64,000 nt of DNA from CAZEAN01 sp964510225 (lineage in GTDB: Bacteria > Planctomycetota > Planctomycetia > Isosphaerales > Isosphaeraceae). Shown in pieces: positions 10,001 through 17,880 of the stretch; positions within the stretch are counted from its first letter, which is position 1, and every line of letters begins with the position of its first letter. The position numbers and the translations under genes were made by a program. The stretch lies in the NCBI GenBank assembly GCA_964510225.1, contig CAZEAN010000003.1, positions 1 to 64,000 on the forward strand. The letters are read 5' to 3'. The notes under the pieces were generated by a model. The model worked only from the letters and a program-made list of their open reading frames with translations, searched no databases and was not told where the DNA came from.

Positions 10001-11716
10001 TCCCGAGGTGGTTCGGACGAGCAATCGAAACGTCCTGGTGAATCCGAGAGAGAGTCGCAAGGGAACCAAGAATCTCGTTCAGAATCTGGCAACGAGCGTT
10101 CTGGGGACAATCAAGAGCCCACTCAGTCCGACCGTAATCGTCCCGGCGATTCGCGCGACTCGAACTCTGATCAATCGGGCGAAGAATCAAACGATTCAAC
10201 ATCTGATGCGCGTGGTGCGGAGGAACGAGACGCAAGCGGAGAGGAAAACCGAGGCGGGTCGAAGCCGGAGCAGGCCGAGGATGAACGTGGCGAGGGGTCG
10301 GGTGGGACTCCTGAGGCCAGTGATGCATCCGACGCAGAGCGTGACGGCGACATCCAAGAGCGTGAAGCGAGCGGGGATGGTAAAGGTGAGGAACTCGGAT
10401 CCGACACCGAGCGCGATTCAGAGCGGAATGGTCGCGATTCCAACGATCGATCTGGTGAAGAACGCCAAGATCGGTCCCAAGACGGCGGATCGAGTACGAC
10501 CGAAGATGAGCGTGAGGAAGGTCGGAACGGATCGTCGACCGAGAGGGATCCCGAGTCTCAGTCGGATCAGCGCTCCGAGCAAGATTCATCCGGTTCTGAT
10601 TCCCAATCGGAGAACAGCGAAAGCCAAGATCGCGAAGGCGGCGCTCAAGAATCAGGAGAATCTGGGAGCGGCGGTGAACCTTCCAACAATCAAGAATCAA
10701 ATCAGGAGGGTCAGCCTGGATCCGAGTCGTCAGAACGAAATCGAGACCAAGAAGGGTCAGGCCGCAAGCGGATGACTGAGGAGAGTTCAGACGCCGATCC
10801 TTCTGCCTCTGATTCGTCGAACGAACGATCAGAACAAGGCGGCAACAACGATTCGGAGCAGCCTCAGTCTTCTAACGGCAATCAGGAATCGGGGAACGGT
10901 GAAGACCAACAAGACTCGGGAAGCCAGCAGCAAAACGAAAGTTCCCAGCAAGGTCAGCGGCGGGGGAATCGATCGGGCGAAGGTGAACAGTCGGGTGAGG
11001 GCGAACGGACAAGGCGCGGCGAACGCTCTGAAGGAGATCCTTCTGGCCCTTCCGAACCGGGAACCGAGCGCGATGATCCGCGGTCGATCGGTGAAGAGAC
11101 CGACGACCAAGAATTCTCCGACCCACAACCGGAAGATCGTCGCAGTGGCAACAAACCTAACGGCGGCACCGGAGGAACCCCCCGTTCGGAGGATTCCGAG
11201 GATCTCACGACGCCCCCGGACGCTCCGGCACCACCTCCGGAGACCGACGCTCAATCTCCAGCACCTCGTGATCTTTCCGATAATGATCTGTCACTCCGAC
11301 GGATCCGTGACCTCCTCAAGGATGAAGAAGTCGCCCAACGGATCGAAGAAGAGTCGGGTATGACGCGCGAACAAATCTCCAATTTCATCGATTCGTTTGA
11401 GGGAGCACCGGAGGCCGAGCAATCGGGAGATCCTCGCACTATCGAAGTCGACCCAACCGAATCCGAACAAGTTGATCCCAGTCGTCTGATCGACAATCCG
11501 CTGACAAACAAATTGAAGACGAGCGTCGGCAGAAATCGACGACCCTCGACAGACGATGGGATCGGTGGGAATCGACAGGCTGGCGGTGGTGCTGTACCTC
11601 CTCAGTACCAGCGCTTCATCGATGGATACCGCAAGCGGATGTCGGGAACTCCCGCTCAACGTCAACAGTCGGGCCGGTCCGTGACAACGACTCCGAGCGG
11701 TCGTGATGATAATTAA
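7037..11716 (+). CDS. Giant membrane protein with DUF4175-like N-terminus and ~870-residue charged low-complexity domain
   Basis: The protein has 1559 residues. Transmembrane segments lie at about 33-54, 66-86 and 158-176. A beta-rich extracytoplasmic region follows (about 185-525; e.g. ISGDDVRFSAVPDTRGI, DDFGLSKATLSIVRD). I relate this layout to DUF4175-type planctomycete/Bacteroidetes membrane proteins with moderate confidence. Residues about 527-1400 consist almost only of Glu, Ser, Asp, Asn, Gln, Gly, Arg and Pro, with recurring short words (ERSG, DRDQEG, SDQSGEE) and no exact tandem repeat; this part must be disordered. A folded C-terminus follows (RRIRDLLKDEEVAQRIEEE; PQYQRFIDGYRKRMSG). 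The ATG has GGGAG seven bases upstream. Relatives often neighbour MoxR/DUF58 genes, but none are seen here. Function unknown. Confidence 0.8.
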   Translation: MAVGNPPGKRLKYEEFVDYQIRQTRSRIKTTEILTALVAMGTLGLGLLFLEIVLDHWIGLPSMVRGGILLVALLTAIAFSIRYVILPLLSNVNEFYAAQQIESIEPRFKNSLLNYLDLRRRRAEMRGSIFNTIESRAVRDLRHVHVESAIDQKRLTRSFYALAAVIVLFCLYVVLSPKDVLDSARRALLADVARPTNTTLIEIEPGDDPELSEVISGDDVRFSAVPDTRGIRPNKITLHYSTDGGRFFDDRDLAEGENYYDPWRLTLTDVSSDLDYYFTANDFRSKTYHLTVLPAPRIVSVEHDLEFPDYTGLEDRVGIPSGNVRALAGTMVTVRARANQSVQSGYISFKGGAGAENGPEETVPLTVVRDDSEVEVVGRFEVERSGSYKIRFTTDGFQKNPEPVVYDIEALRDRIPTAEILQPEETPLDVPANAKLPIKFNGSDDFGLSKATLSIVRDLEPLFGGLNYVKDPESRPTLLEQSEVVDLGTLGVRPGDQLTYWVSVTDNKLPNPNFFETPKRTLNIIEPREEPEQTEENQENAENPEQAENNPAQEERRPGKNNQEQENNDQGSGEQEPQDGDPQEGGDPQGGAEGDPQDGGEPQEGASESNDPNRDPSEGSTRRGNSDPNAEPGSDPTDRQPSADQENGTESDQQRESAGERSDGREAAQGEREPGADQPRSESRSDSTSESESEQGNQSGEDNELSPEEKQERLDRLRDAVRRAQENRDQASSEDRDRSTTEDQERSDRDNQRRPEERDGEGREENNDARNQDSNSGNRNSENRSERDRAGENQDSATSDNSEDSNDPNRSESQRERSGDAERDRSGSENADERSGSRNREEDRQRGPGESSESERNRDNSSDSDASDRSRSERSGEDRDQEGSQDGKEESDERQENQSGGEQGREQSGSSREQEGNNTRPEDRQPQNDQSSSDTDQTDENRSSNRSGSNATEDEDSRLRPGDPQEEQESDQEQRNDGTPGDSERSETSRGGSDEQSKRPGESERESQGNQESRSESGNERSGDNQEPTQSDRNRPGDSRDSNSDQSGEESNDSTSDARGAEERDASGEENRGGSKPEQAEDERGEGSGGTPEASDASDAERDGDIQEREASGDGKGEELGSDTERDSERNGRDSNDRSGEERQDRSQDGGSSTTEDEREEGRNGSSTERDPESQSDQRSEQDSSGSDSQSENSESQDREGGAQESGESGSGGEPSNNQESNQEGQPGSESSERNRDQEGSGRKRMTEESSDADPSASDSSNERSEQGGNNDSEQPQSSNGNQESGNGEDQQDSGSQQQNESSQQGQRRGNRSGEGEQSGEGERTRRGERSEGDPSGPSEPGTERDDPRSIGEETDDQEFSDPQPEDRRSGNKPNGGTGGTPRSEDSEDLTTPPDAPAPPPETDAQSPAPRDLSDNDLSLRRIRDLLKDEEVAQRIEEESGMTREQISNFIDSFEGAPEAEQSGDPRTIEVDPTESEQVDPSRLIDNPLTNKLKTSVGRNRRPSTDDGIGGNRQAGGGAVPPQYQRFIDGYRKRMSGTPAQRQQSGRSVTTTPSGRDDN

Positions 11717-11731
11717 AGAGTTTATGAATAA

Positions 11732-11752
11732 GCCGATCTCTTAAGGATCGGC
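11732..11752 (+). terminator. Hairpin after the giant membrane-protein gene
   Basis: A perfect 7-bp inverted repeat, GCCGATC and GATCGGC, flanks the loop TCTTAAG, 15 bases after the stop. No T-run follows, so it may be a transcript-end stem or a processing element rather than a classic intrinsic terminator. Confidence 0.35.
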
Positions 11753-11839
11753 GAAACGGGGCGGTGGGCCTACACTTTCTCAATTCCCATCGCCCGACTC
11801 TTCTCACTCATCGACGATCTCGGATCGTCGGAGATGATC

Positions 11840-13522
11840 ATGACTACGGTTCAGATCCCATCGCGGCGTTACCTTATTCCGTTTGATCTCCGCGAACATC
11901 CGCATCACTTCACAGACGTCCTTGTTATCGGTGGTGGACTTGCCGGACTCCGAGCCGCGCTCGGCTTCGATCCGTCGCACCGGGTATTAGTCGTAACCAA
12001 GGATCAAGTCCGCGAAAGTAATAGCACCTATGCACAAGGGGGGATCGCTTCGGTACTCGACCCGGAAGACCATTTTAGAGATCACATCGCCGACACTCAC
12101 ACGGCTGGTCGTGGTCTCTGCATTCCCGAGGTTGTCGAGACCGTCGTTCACGAGGCACCGGGGCGGATCGAAGAACTGATCGACTGGGGAACGCTCTTCG
12201 ATCGAGTTGACGGACGGTTTGCACTCGGTCGTGAGGGGGGACACTCGAAAGCTCGGATCGTTCACGCGCTCGGTGACGCGACTGGCCGAGAAGTGATGCG
12301 TGCGGTAATCGAACGGGCGCGAGAACAACAAAACCTCCGGATCTGGCAGAATAGCTTCACCGTCGATTTGTTGACCCACGAGGGTCGTTGCCGTGGGGCG
12401 ATCGTCTGGGATCGTCGCCGCGGCCCTTCGTTGATCTGGGCTCGTGCCACGATCTTAGCAACCGGGGGAGCCGGGCAGATCTATCGGGAATCGACAAACC
12501 CACCGATCGCGACGGCCGATGGTCACGCCCTCGCTTTTCGAGCGGGAGCAACCATGCGTGATATGGAGTTCGTTCAGTTTCACCCGACGGTACTCTACAT
12601 CGCAGGTTCGTCACGACATCTCTTGACCGAGGCAATCCGAGGCGAGGGAGCTTATCTTCGAGATCGTTACGGTCATCGGTTCATGCCCGACTACAGCCCC
12701 GATGCAGAATTGGCACCTCGGGACGCGGTCTCTCGAGCAATCGTCGCTCAGATGGAAAAAACACGTCACCCGAACGTTTATCTTGATTTAAGTCATCTTA
12801 ATCCTGAAGTGATTAAGAGCCGATTCCCCTCGATTGATCAGTTGCTCCAAGGTTTTGGTCTCGACATTAGGACGGATCGGATCCCAGTCCGTCCTGGCGC
12901 CCATTACATGATCGGCGGCGTTGTGACCGACCTCGACGGCAAGACCGACCTCCCCGGACTCTGGGCTGCTGGTGAGGTAACAAGCACTGGGCTCCATGGG
13001 GCAAATCGACTCGCCTCGAACAGTCTCCTCGAAGGACTCGTTTTTGGTGCCCGCGCTGCGGAAGATATTCAGAGGTCTTTGTTAACTCCAGGCTCGACCC
13101 CACCCCTCCTTGAAGTCCCGCCGATCTCCACTGAAGATAGCCAAGGACCACGCGAGCGTCTCGATCTCGAAGACATCCGGAACTCGCTTCGATCCTTGAT
13201 GTGGCGATCGGTCGGTATCAGTCGGTCGGCAGAGGGACTCCGGGAGGCGGCCGATCAGGTTGCCTTCTGGCGCCGTTATGTCCTTGATCATCAGTTCCCT
13301 GACCCGGAGGGTTGGGTTCTCCAAAATATGCTCACTGTTGCCGATTTGATGATCGCTTCGGCTGCCGCTCGAGAAGAGTCGCGTGGTACGCATCAGCGCC
13401 TCGACTTCCCCGATCCGAATGACCAACGGTGGCGTCGCCATCTCTGTTGCCTCAAGGAGCAGGACGGTCAGTCAGGCACTCCTTTCAAGCTGATTCAAGA
13501 GTCTTTGATATCGTTAGGTTGA
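11840..13522 (+). CDS. nadB: L-aspartate oxidase
   Basis: NadB oxidises L-aspartate to iminoaspartate with FAD, the first step of NAD biosynthesis; quinolinate synthase (NadA) then uses the product. The 560-residue protein shows the FAD-binding VIGGGLAGLRAAL near the N-terminus, the flavoprotein motif STYAQGGIAS, REGGHSKARIVHALGDATG with active-site His and Arg, QFHPT, and the late motif RLASNSLLEGLVFGARAAEDI. Length is typical. The ATG at 11840 is favoured over that at 11834, because GGAG at 11830-11833 is six bases before 11840 but directly abuts 11834. No nadA or nadC is in the window, so the pathway is split. Confidence 0.95.
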   Translation: MTTVQIPSRRYLIPFDLREHPHHFTDVLVIGGGLAGLRAALGFDPSHRVLVVTKDQVRESNSTYAQGGIASVLDPEDHFRDHIADTHTAGRGLCIPEVVETVVHEAPGRIEELIDWGTLFDRVDGRFALGREGGHSKARIVHALGDATGREVMRAVIERAREQQNLRIWQNSFTVDLLTHEGRCRGAIVWDRRRGPSLIWARATILATGGAGQIYRESTNPPIATADGHALAFRAGATMRDMEFVQFHPTVLYIAGSSRHLLTEAIRGEGAYLRDRYGHRFMPDYSPDAELAPRDAVSRAIVAQMEKTRHPNVYLDLSHLNPEVIKSRFPSIDQLLQGFGLDIRTDRIPVRPGAHYMIGGVVTDLDGKTDLPGLWAAGEVTSTGLHGANRLASNSLLEGLVFGARAAEDIQRSLLTPGSTPPLLEVPPISTEDSQGPRERLDLEDIRNSLRSLMWRSVGISRSAEGLREAADQVAFWRRYVLDHQFPDPEGWVLQNMLTVADLMIASAAAREESRGTHQRLDFPDPNDQRWRRHLCCLKEQDGQSGTPFKLIQESLISLG

Positions 13523-13657
13523 TCTTGGGCGGTCTATCTTCATGAGCGTCGATTCCTTTACACGACGCACATAATCGGTTACTACTAAACCGATCAAACC
13601 AAATTGAACTTTCCTCCATAAACACTGGAATTGCGTCAGAACTTGGCGAGGTTTCTG

Positions 13658-15565
13658 ATGAAACGGATCACTCCGGGCATTGTGCTCGGAATACTGACCG
13701 CTTTGGTGACGACTTCTGCCGCCGGTGATTCAAAGATCGGTCCTCGGACGTTCGATGGCGTTCGTGCCATCTTCCAGAGCCGATGCCTCCGCTGCCACGG
13801 AGCCGATGAACCGGAAGCGGGACTCGATCTTCGGTCGGCTCAATCGACGCTGGTTGGTAGCGAATTAGGTCCGGTTGTTGAGCCCGGTTCTCTCGAAGAG
13901 AGCCTACTTTGGAGCCTGATCGAGGAAGGTGAGATGCCTCCGACCGGGCCACCGCTAAGCCCCGACCAACAAGAGACCATCCGTCATTGGATTCTCAGCG
14001 GGGCTCAGACTGAAGACCTTGGGGGCTCCTCGGATCATTTTGAGGCAATTAAGCCTCGACCCACAAATGCGGACGCATTGCAACGTTTGATCAATCAACA
14101 ACAGCCTGAAGTCACTTCTCGGTTGGTTTCTGATGAAACATTCTTACGACGAGTCACCTTTGACTTGATCGGTCGCCAGCCGACCTCTGAGGAACGCTCG
14201 GCCTTCTTGAGTTCCCGAGAACCAAACAAACGGGCAGCCGCCATCGACCGTCTCTTAGAGAATCCAGAGTTCGGTCAAACCTGGGCACGGTACTGGAGCG
14301 ATACGATTAGCTATCGCGTTCCGCCCCCGGAACTTACGTACTTGAGCTATGACGAATTCGAAGGTTGGCTCGCCGATCGATTGAATCGAAACATCCCCTG
14401 GAGTGTGATCGTTCGCGAGATTTTGACTGCAACGGGGAAGGTGGCGGATGATCCCTCCACAACGTTCGTAGCATTTCACCAAGCCGACCCCGTTAAACTC
14501 TCAAGTGAAACGTCGAGGATTTTTCTCGGGCTGCAGATCCAGTGCGCAGAATGTCACGACCATAAATTCGACCATTGGAAGCGGACTCAGTTTCACAATC
14601 TCGCTGCGTTCTTTGGTCGGACCGAAGCGAAGCTCGCCCAGAAAAAACCCGGGCCGACCGTCGTAAAGGCCAAAGGCAAAGGCGAGTATCGGATGCCGAA
14701 CATCGAAGAGCCCTCCAAGAAAGGGCAACTCATGCCGCCTTCGTTTCTCGACGATCGGGGGCTTGAGACAGGGGCGTCTGACGCGCAACGTCGGGCGTTC
14801 CTTGCTCTCGCGGTCACTGAGCCCACCAGTCCTTGGTTCAGCCGATCCTACGTGAATCGGATCTGGGGAAAACTCAACGGCAGAGGCTTCTTCGAACCTG
14901 TCGACAACATGGCCGCCTATGTCCAACATGACTGGCCCGAGGTCCACGACACACTTGCTGCCCACTTTGCGTACACTCGCTTCGATATTAAAGGGATGTT
15001 CCGATTAATGATGAACACCCCGTTTTATCAACGCGAACTCCCGCATGAGGTGGAAGCGAGTCGTGTCGAACTCGGATTCGGAGAGGCGGTCCCTCGGAGA
15101 CTCAGTGGAGACGAGGTTTTCAACGCCCTTGTCAACGCTCTCGAACTTCCGAATGTGCGGCCCGCCGAAGTGAAGCCCACTGAGGCGATCCGATTTCCAC
15201 CACCACCGAAGAGTACAAGAGATCTCGTCGCTGATCGGTTCGGCTTCGATCCGTCACTCTGCCCTGACGAAGTGGCACGATCGATCGGCCAAGCAATGAT
15301 GCTGATGAACAACGCTCAAATCCAGGCGCGAATCGAATCTAAGGACGATACGCCCACTTTGGTTACACAACTCCTTAGCGATGATAGGCTGACCGACCGT
15401 GATCGGATCAGCCTCTTGTTCGATCATGTCTTAGGACGCTCACCGACTGACTCCGAATTCAAGATCGCCTTCGATCATCTGAACTCCCTACCCGAGAAAC
15501 GAGAGGCGCTCGAAGACTTGCTTTGGAGTTTGATCAACTCGGCAGAGTTCTCCAGTCGTCGCTGA
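13658..15565 (+). CDS. PSD1-type protein: planctomycete cytochrome c-like domain, DUF1549, DUF1553
   Basis: The protein has 635 residues from the ATG at 13658, which has GCGAGG eight bases upstream and opens a signal peptide (MKRITPGIVLGILTA to TTSAA). An upstream TTG at 13631 is less likely. A CxxCH heme-type motif, CLRCHGADEPEAGLDLRS, sits near residue 45 with EMPPTGPPL after it. The DUF1549 region follows (RRVTFDLIGRQPTSEE; QCAECHDHKFDHW with a second CxxCH), then DUF1553 (FSRSYVNRIWGKLNGRGFFEPVDNM). Such proteins are paired with DUF1501 proteins in planctomycetes, and here a DUF1501 gene starts about 100 bases downstream. The function of the pair is not established; links to exported carbohydrate breakdown are proposed. 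Confidence 0.9.
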   Translation: MKRITPGIVLGILTALVTTSAAGDSKIGPRTFDGVRAIFQSRCLRCHGADEPEAGLDLRSAQSTLVGSELGPVVEPGSLEESLLWSLIEEGEMPPTGPPLSPDQQETIRHWILSGAQTEDLGGSSDHFEAIKPRPTNADALQRLINQQQPEVTSRLVSDETFLRRVTFDLIGRQPTSEERSAFLSSREPNKRAAAIDRLLENPEFGQTWARYWSDTISYRVPPPELTYLSYDEFEGWLADRLNRNIPWSVIVREILTATGKVADDPSTTFVAFHQADPVKLSSETSRIFLGLQIQCAECHDHKFDHWKRTQFHNLAAFFGRTEAKLAQKKPGPTVVKAKGKGEYRMPNIEEPSKKGQLMPPSFLDDRGLETGASDAQRRAFLALAVTEPTSPWFSRSYVNRIWGKLNGRGFFEPVDNMAAYVQHDWPEVHDTLAAHFAYTRFDIKGMFRLMMNTPFYQRELPHEVEASRVELGFGEAVPRRLSGDEVFNALVNALELPNVRPAEVKPTEAIRFPPPPKSTRDLVADRFGFDPSLCPDEVARSIGQAMMLMNNAQIQARIESKDDTPTLVTQLLSDDRLTDRDRISLLFDHVLGRSPTDSEFKIAFDHLNSLPEKREALEDLLWSLINSAEFSSRR

Positions 15566-15668
15566 GATTAAGATGAAGTTCAGCATCTGCACGTGGGACA
15601 TATGCGACTGATTGATGAAACCACTCGAAGGGTAACCCTCAGATCCCCCAGCTTTGGGAGAGCAGTTC

Positions 15669-16979
15669 ATGCCCTCGGCACTTCTTGACGTTCGACTCTC
15701 CAAGGATGGTATCGTCAGCCGTCGGGCCGCACTTCGATCGCTTGGTGCGGCGGCGGTCGCGGGACTTGGACTCCCACAAGCAATCGGCGCGCAGGCGGAC
15801 CAGTTTCGACGTGCTGGAAAAGCGGTGATTCTCCTCTGGATGGACGGCGGCCCGAGTCAATACGAGACCTTTAATCCCAAGATAGGTTCTCAATATCAAG
15901 GACCGGCTGGTGCGATTGAAACCGCGATCCCTGGTGTCCGGTTCGCCGAGTTCTGGCCAAAGACGGCGCGGGTTCTCGATAAGATTGCTCTCATTCGTTC
16001 CATGGTTAGTAAAGAAGCTGAGCATGACCGAGCGATTGCCTTGGTCCGAACCGGTTATCCTCCCTCGGTCTCGATTCAATATCCCACGTTTGGGTCCGTT
16101 GTTGCTCGTGAGCGCGAGGATCCAGACTTCGATCTCCCTTCGTTTGTCCGAATCGGGAAACCGAGAATCACAACCCGTGATGTGAACTTCGGCGTACTTG
16201 GTGTTCGTTACGCTTCGTTCAATATCAGCGAGCCTGGCGATCTCCCCCCTGATGTCCGTCCGTTAGCAACTCCAGAGGTTCTCCGGCGTCGGCTAAGCTT
16301 AACTCGAAGGCTTGATGCAGAGTTCGCCCGACAAGGTGGTGCGACGGTCGTCGCGGAAAAGGCCGAGGTCTACGATCGGACCGAGCGGTTTGTCCTGAGC
16401 CCCCGGCTCAACGCGTTCGAACTCTCTGAGGAGCCGGATCACCTCCGCGATTCCTATGGTCGGACTCGATTCGGCCAGGGTTGCTTGCTGGCACGGCGGC
16501 TGGTTGAGCGTGGGGTTAGTTTCGTCGAAGTGATCAGTACCGGTGATCGCAATGATGCCGGATGGGACACCCATAACAACGGGTTCCGCGACACCCCGAA
16601 TCTCTGCCAGGAGGCCGATCCCGCCTATTCGACCTTACTCCTCGACCTCGCGAGTCGAGGTCTGCTCGACCAGACGCTCGTCGTCTGGATGGGCGAGTTT
16701 GGTCGGACCCCGAAACTAAAGCCGGATGGTGGTCGTGATCACTACTCCAAGGGTTGGCTCGCTGGACTCTCGGGGGGCGGGATTCAAGGTGGCCAAGTGA
16801 TCGGTTCCACCGATCCCGATGGCATTGACGTGGATGATCGTCCTGTGACCGTTCCCGACTTTTATCAGACGCTCTGCAAGGTCCTCCAAATCAACCCCGA
16901 CCACGAATATCTGACGCCGGGAGATCGTCCTGTGAAGCTGGTTGAAGGCGGGTCCCCGATCGCTGAACTCTTTACATGA
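15669..16979 (+). CDS. DUF1501 protein with Tat signal
   Basis: The protein has 436 residues of the DUF1501 (sulfatase-like fold) family. The N-terminus carries SRRAALRSLGAAAVAGLGL, a twin-arginine signal. Family motifs are LLWMDGGPSQYETFNPK, HDRAIALVRTGYP, FGQGCLLARRLVERGVSFVEV, GWDTHNNGF, and LVVWMGEFGRTPKLKPDGGRDHY. Metal-ligand type Asp and His residues at WMDGGPS, WDTH and GRDHY appear intact. The ATG at 15669 has GGGAGAG six bases upstream; a TTG at 15654 is an alternative. It follows the PSD1 gene as its usual partner. Confidence 0.9.
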   Translation: MPSALLDVRLSKDGIVSRRAALRSLGAAAVAGLGLPQAIGAQADQFRRAGKAVILLWMDGGPSQYETFNPKIGSQYQGPAGAIETAIPGVRFAEFWPKTARVLDKIALIRSMVSKEAEHDRAIALVRTGYPPSVSIQYPTFGSVVAREREDPDFDLPSFVRIGKPRITTRDVNFGVLGVRYASFNISEPGDLPPDVRPLATPEVLRRRLSLTRRLDAEFARQGGATVVAEKAEVYDRTERFVLSPRLNAFELSEEPDHLRDSYGRTRFGQGCLLARRLVERGVSFVEVISTGDRNDAGWDTHNNGFRDTPNLCQEADPAYSTLLLDLASRGLLDQTLVVWMGEFGRTPKLKPDGGRDHYSKGWLAGLSGGGIQGGQVIGSTDPDGIDVDDRPVTVPDFYQTLCKVLQINPDHEYLTPGDRPVKLVEGGSPIAELFT

Positions 16980-17075
16980 CGGATGACGTTTGGCAATAAT
17001 CCTGCCTCTTCGACTTTGCGGCGACGATAACTGCGAGAAGACGAACATCAATTCAGAACGAACGGAGTGACCCTC

Positions 17076-17744
17076 ATGCCACTGCGCCGTGGACTTGGAC
17101 TCATCGTGACCGGTTGCATCTCCCTGATTCTTCTTAGTGGTGCCTCTGCAAGAGATATCGAGGTCGAAGAAGGCTTTACACCGCTCTTCAACGGGAAGGA
17201 CCTGAGCGGTTGGATTGGCGATACCGATGGCTACGGTGTCGATGATGGGATGCTGTACTGCAAGCCGGCCCAGGGTGGCAACCTGTACACCGAGGAACAG
17301 TACAGTGATTTTGTGCTTCGGTTTGAATTTCGGTTGACCCCCGGCGCTAACAATGGTCTTGGTGTCCGGGCCCCCGGAACTGGTGATGCGGCTTACGCCG
17401 GAATGGAACTCCAGATCCTCGACAACACCGCACCAAAATACGCGAACCTAAAACCATATCAATATCACGGATCTGTTTATGGTGTGGTCCCCGCAAAGCG
17501 TGGCTATCTGAATCCTGTCGGGGAGTGGAACAAGCAAGAAGTTCGCTGTGTCGGTCGCGAGATCCAAGTGATCTTAAACGGCGAGACTATTGTAGATGCC
17601 AACCTCGATGAAGCCTCTGACGGTGGGACTGCTGACGGTCGACCGCATCCGGGTCTTTCCCGTCCGAAGGGTCATCTCGGATTTCTAGGACACGGCAGCA
17701 GGATTGATTTTCGGAACATCCGTCTCAAAACGCTGAACGACTGA
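17076..17744 (+). CDS. DUF1080 (3-keto-disaccharide hydrolase-like) secreted protein
   Basis: The protein has 222 residues with a signal peptide (GLIVTGCISLILLSGASA). It has the DUF1080 concanavalin-like fold signature: FTPLFNGKDLSGWIG near the start, YSDFVLRFEFRLTPGANNGLGVRAP, GMELQILDN, and a closing RPKGHLGFLGHGSRIDFRNIRL. Several family members hydrolyse 3-keto-glucosides or similar sugars; the substrate here is unknown. The ATG at 17076 with CGGAG eight bases upstream is preferred over the GTG at 17067. It follows the PSD1-DUF1501 pair, so the three may serve one exported carbohydrate-processing task, and a terminator follows it. Confidence 0.9.
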   Translation: MPLRRGLGLIVTGCISLILLSGASARDIEVEEGFTPLFNGKDLSGWIGDTDGYGVDDGMLYCKPAQGGNLYTEEQYSDFVLRFEFRLTPGANNGLGVRAPGTGDAAYAGMELQILDNTAPKYANLKPYQYHGSVYGVVPAKRGYLNPVGEWNKQEVRCVGREIQVILNGETIVDANLDEASDGGTADGRPHPGLSRPKGHLGFLGHGSRIDFRNIRLKTLND

Positions 17745-17771
17745 TTGGGCGAGCAACGATGACCGTTTCGG

Positions 17772-17811
17772 AATTGCCCGGGGCGCGATGGCTGCGTCGG
17801 GCAATTGTTTT
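17772..17811 (+). terminator. Intrinsic terminator after DUF1080 gene
   Basis: A perfect 9-bp inverted repeat, AATTGCCCG and CGGGCAATT, encloses a 17-base loop that can itself pair (CGC with GCG). GTTTT follows. It lies about 28 bases after the DUF1080 stop codon and would end the 13658-17744 transcript. Confidence 0.7.
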
Positions 17812-17880
17812 CGTGGTCGTTCGGAGAACGACTACCGACATTCTTCCCTGATTTCATGATCGATCGGTTAGGTAACGACG

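Noticed and set aside
9189..10775. A 528-codon + strand frame and a 447-codon minus frame (9357-10700) inside the giant membrane-protein gene
   Set aside because: Both arise because the low-complexity codons rarely give stops in other frames. The encoded proteins are Arg/Thr/Ile-rich noise without a start signal or domain.
7037..11716. Low-complexity DNA as a repeat array or CRISPR
   Set aside because: There is no exact repeat unit or regular spacing; the pattern comes from residue composition.
13546..13568. GCGTCG/CGACGC hairpin after nadB
   Set aside because: The stem is only 6 bp with an 11-base loop and no T-run follows; too weak to call a terminator.
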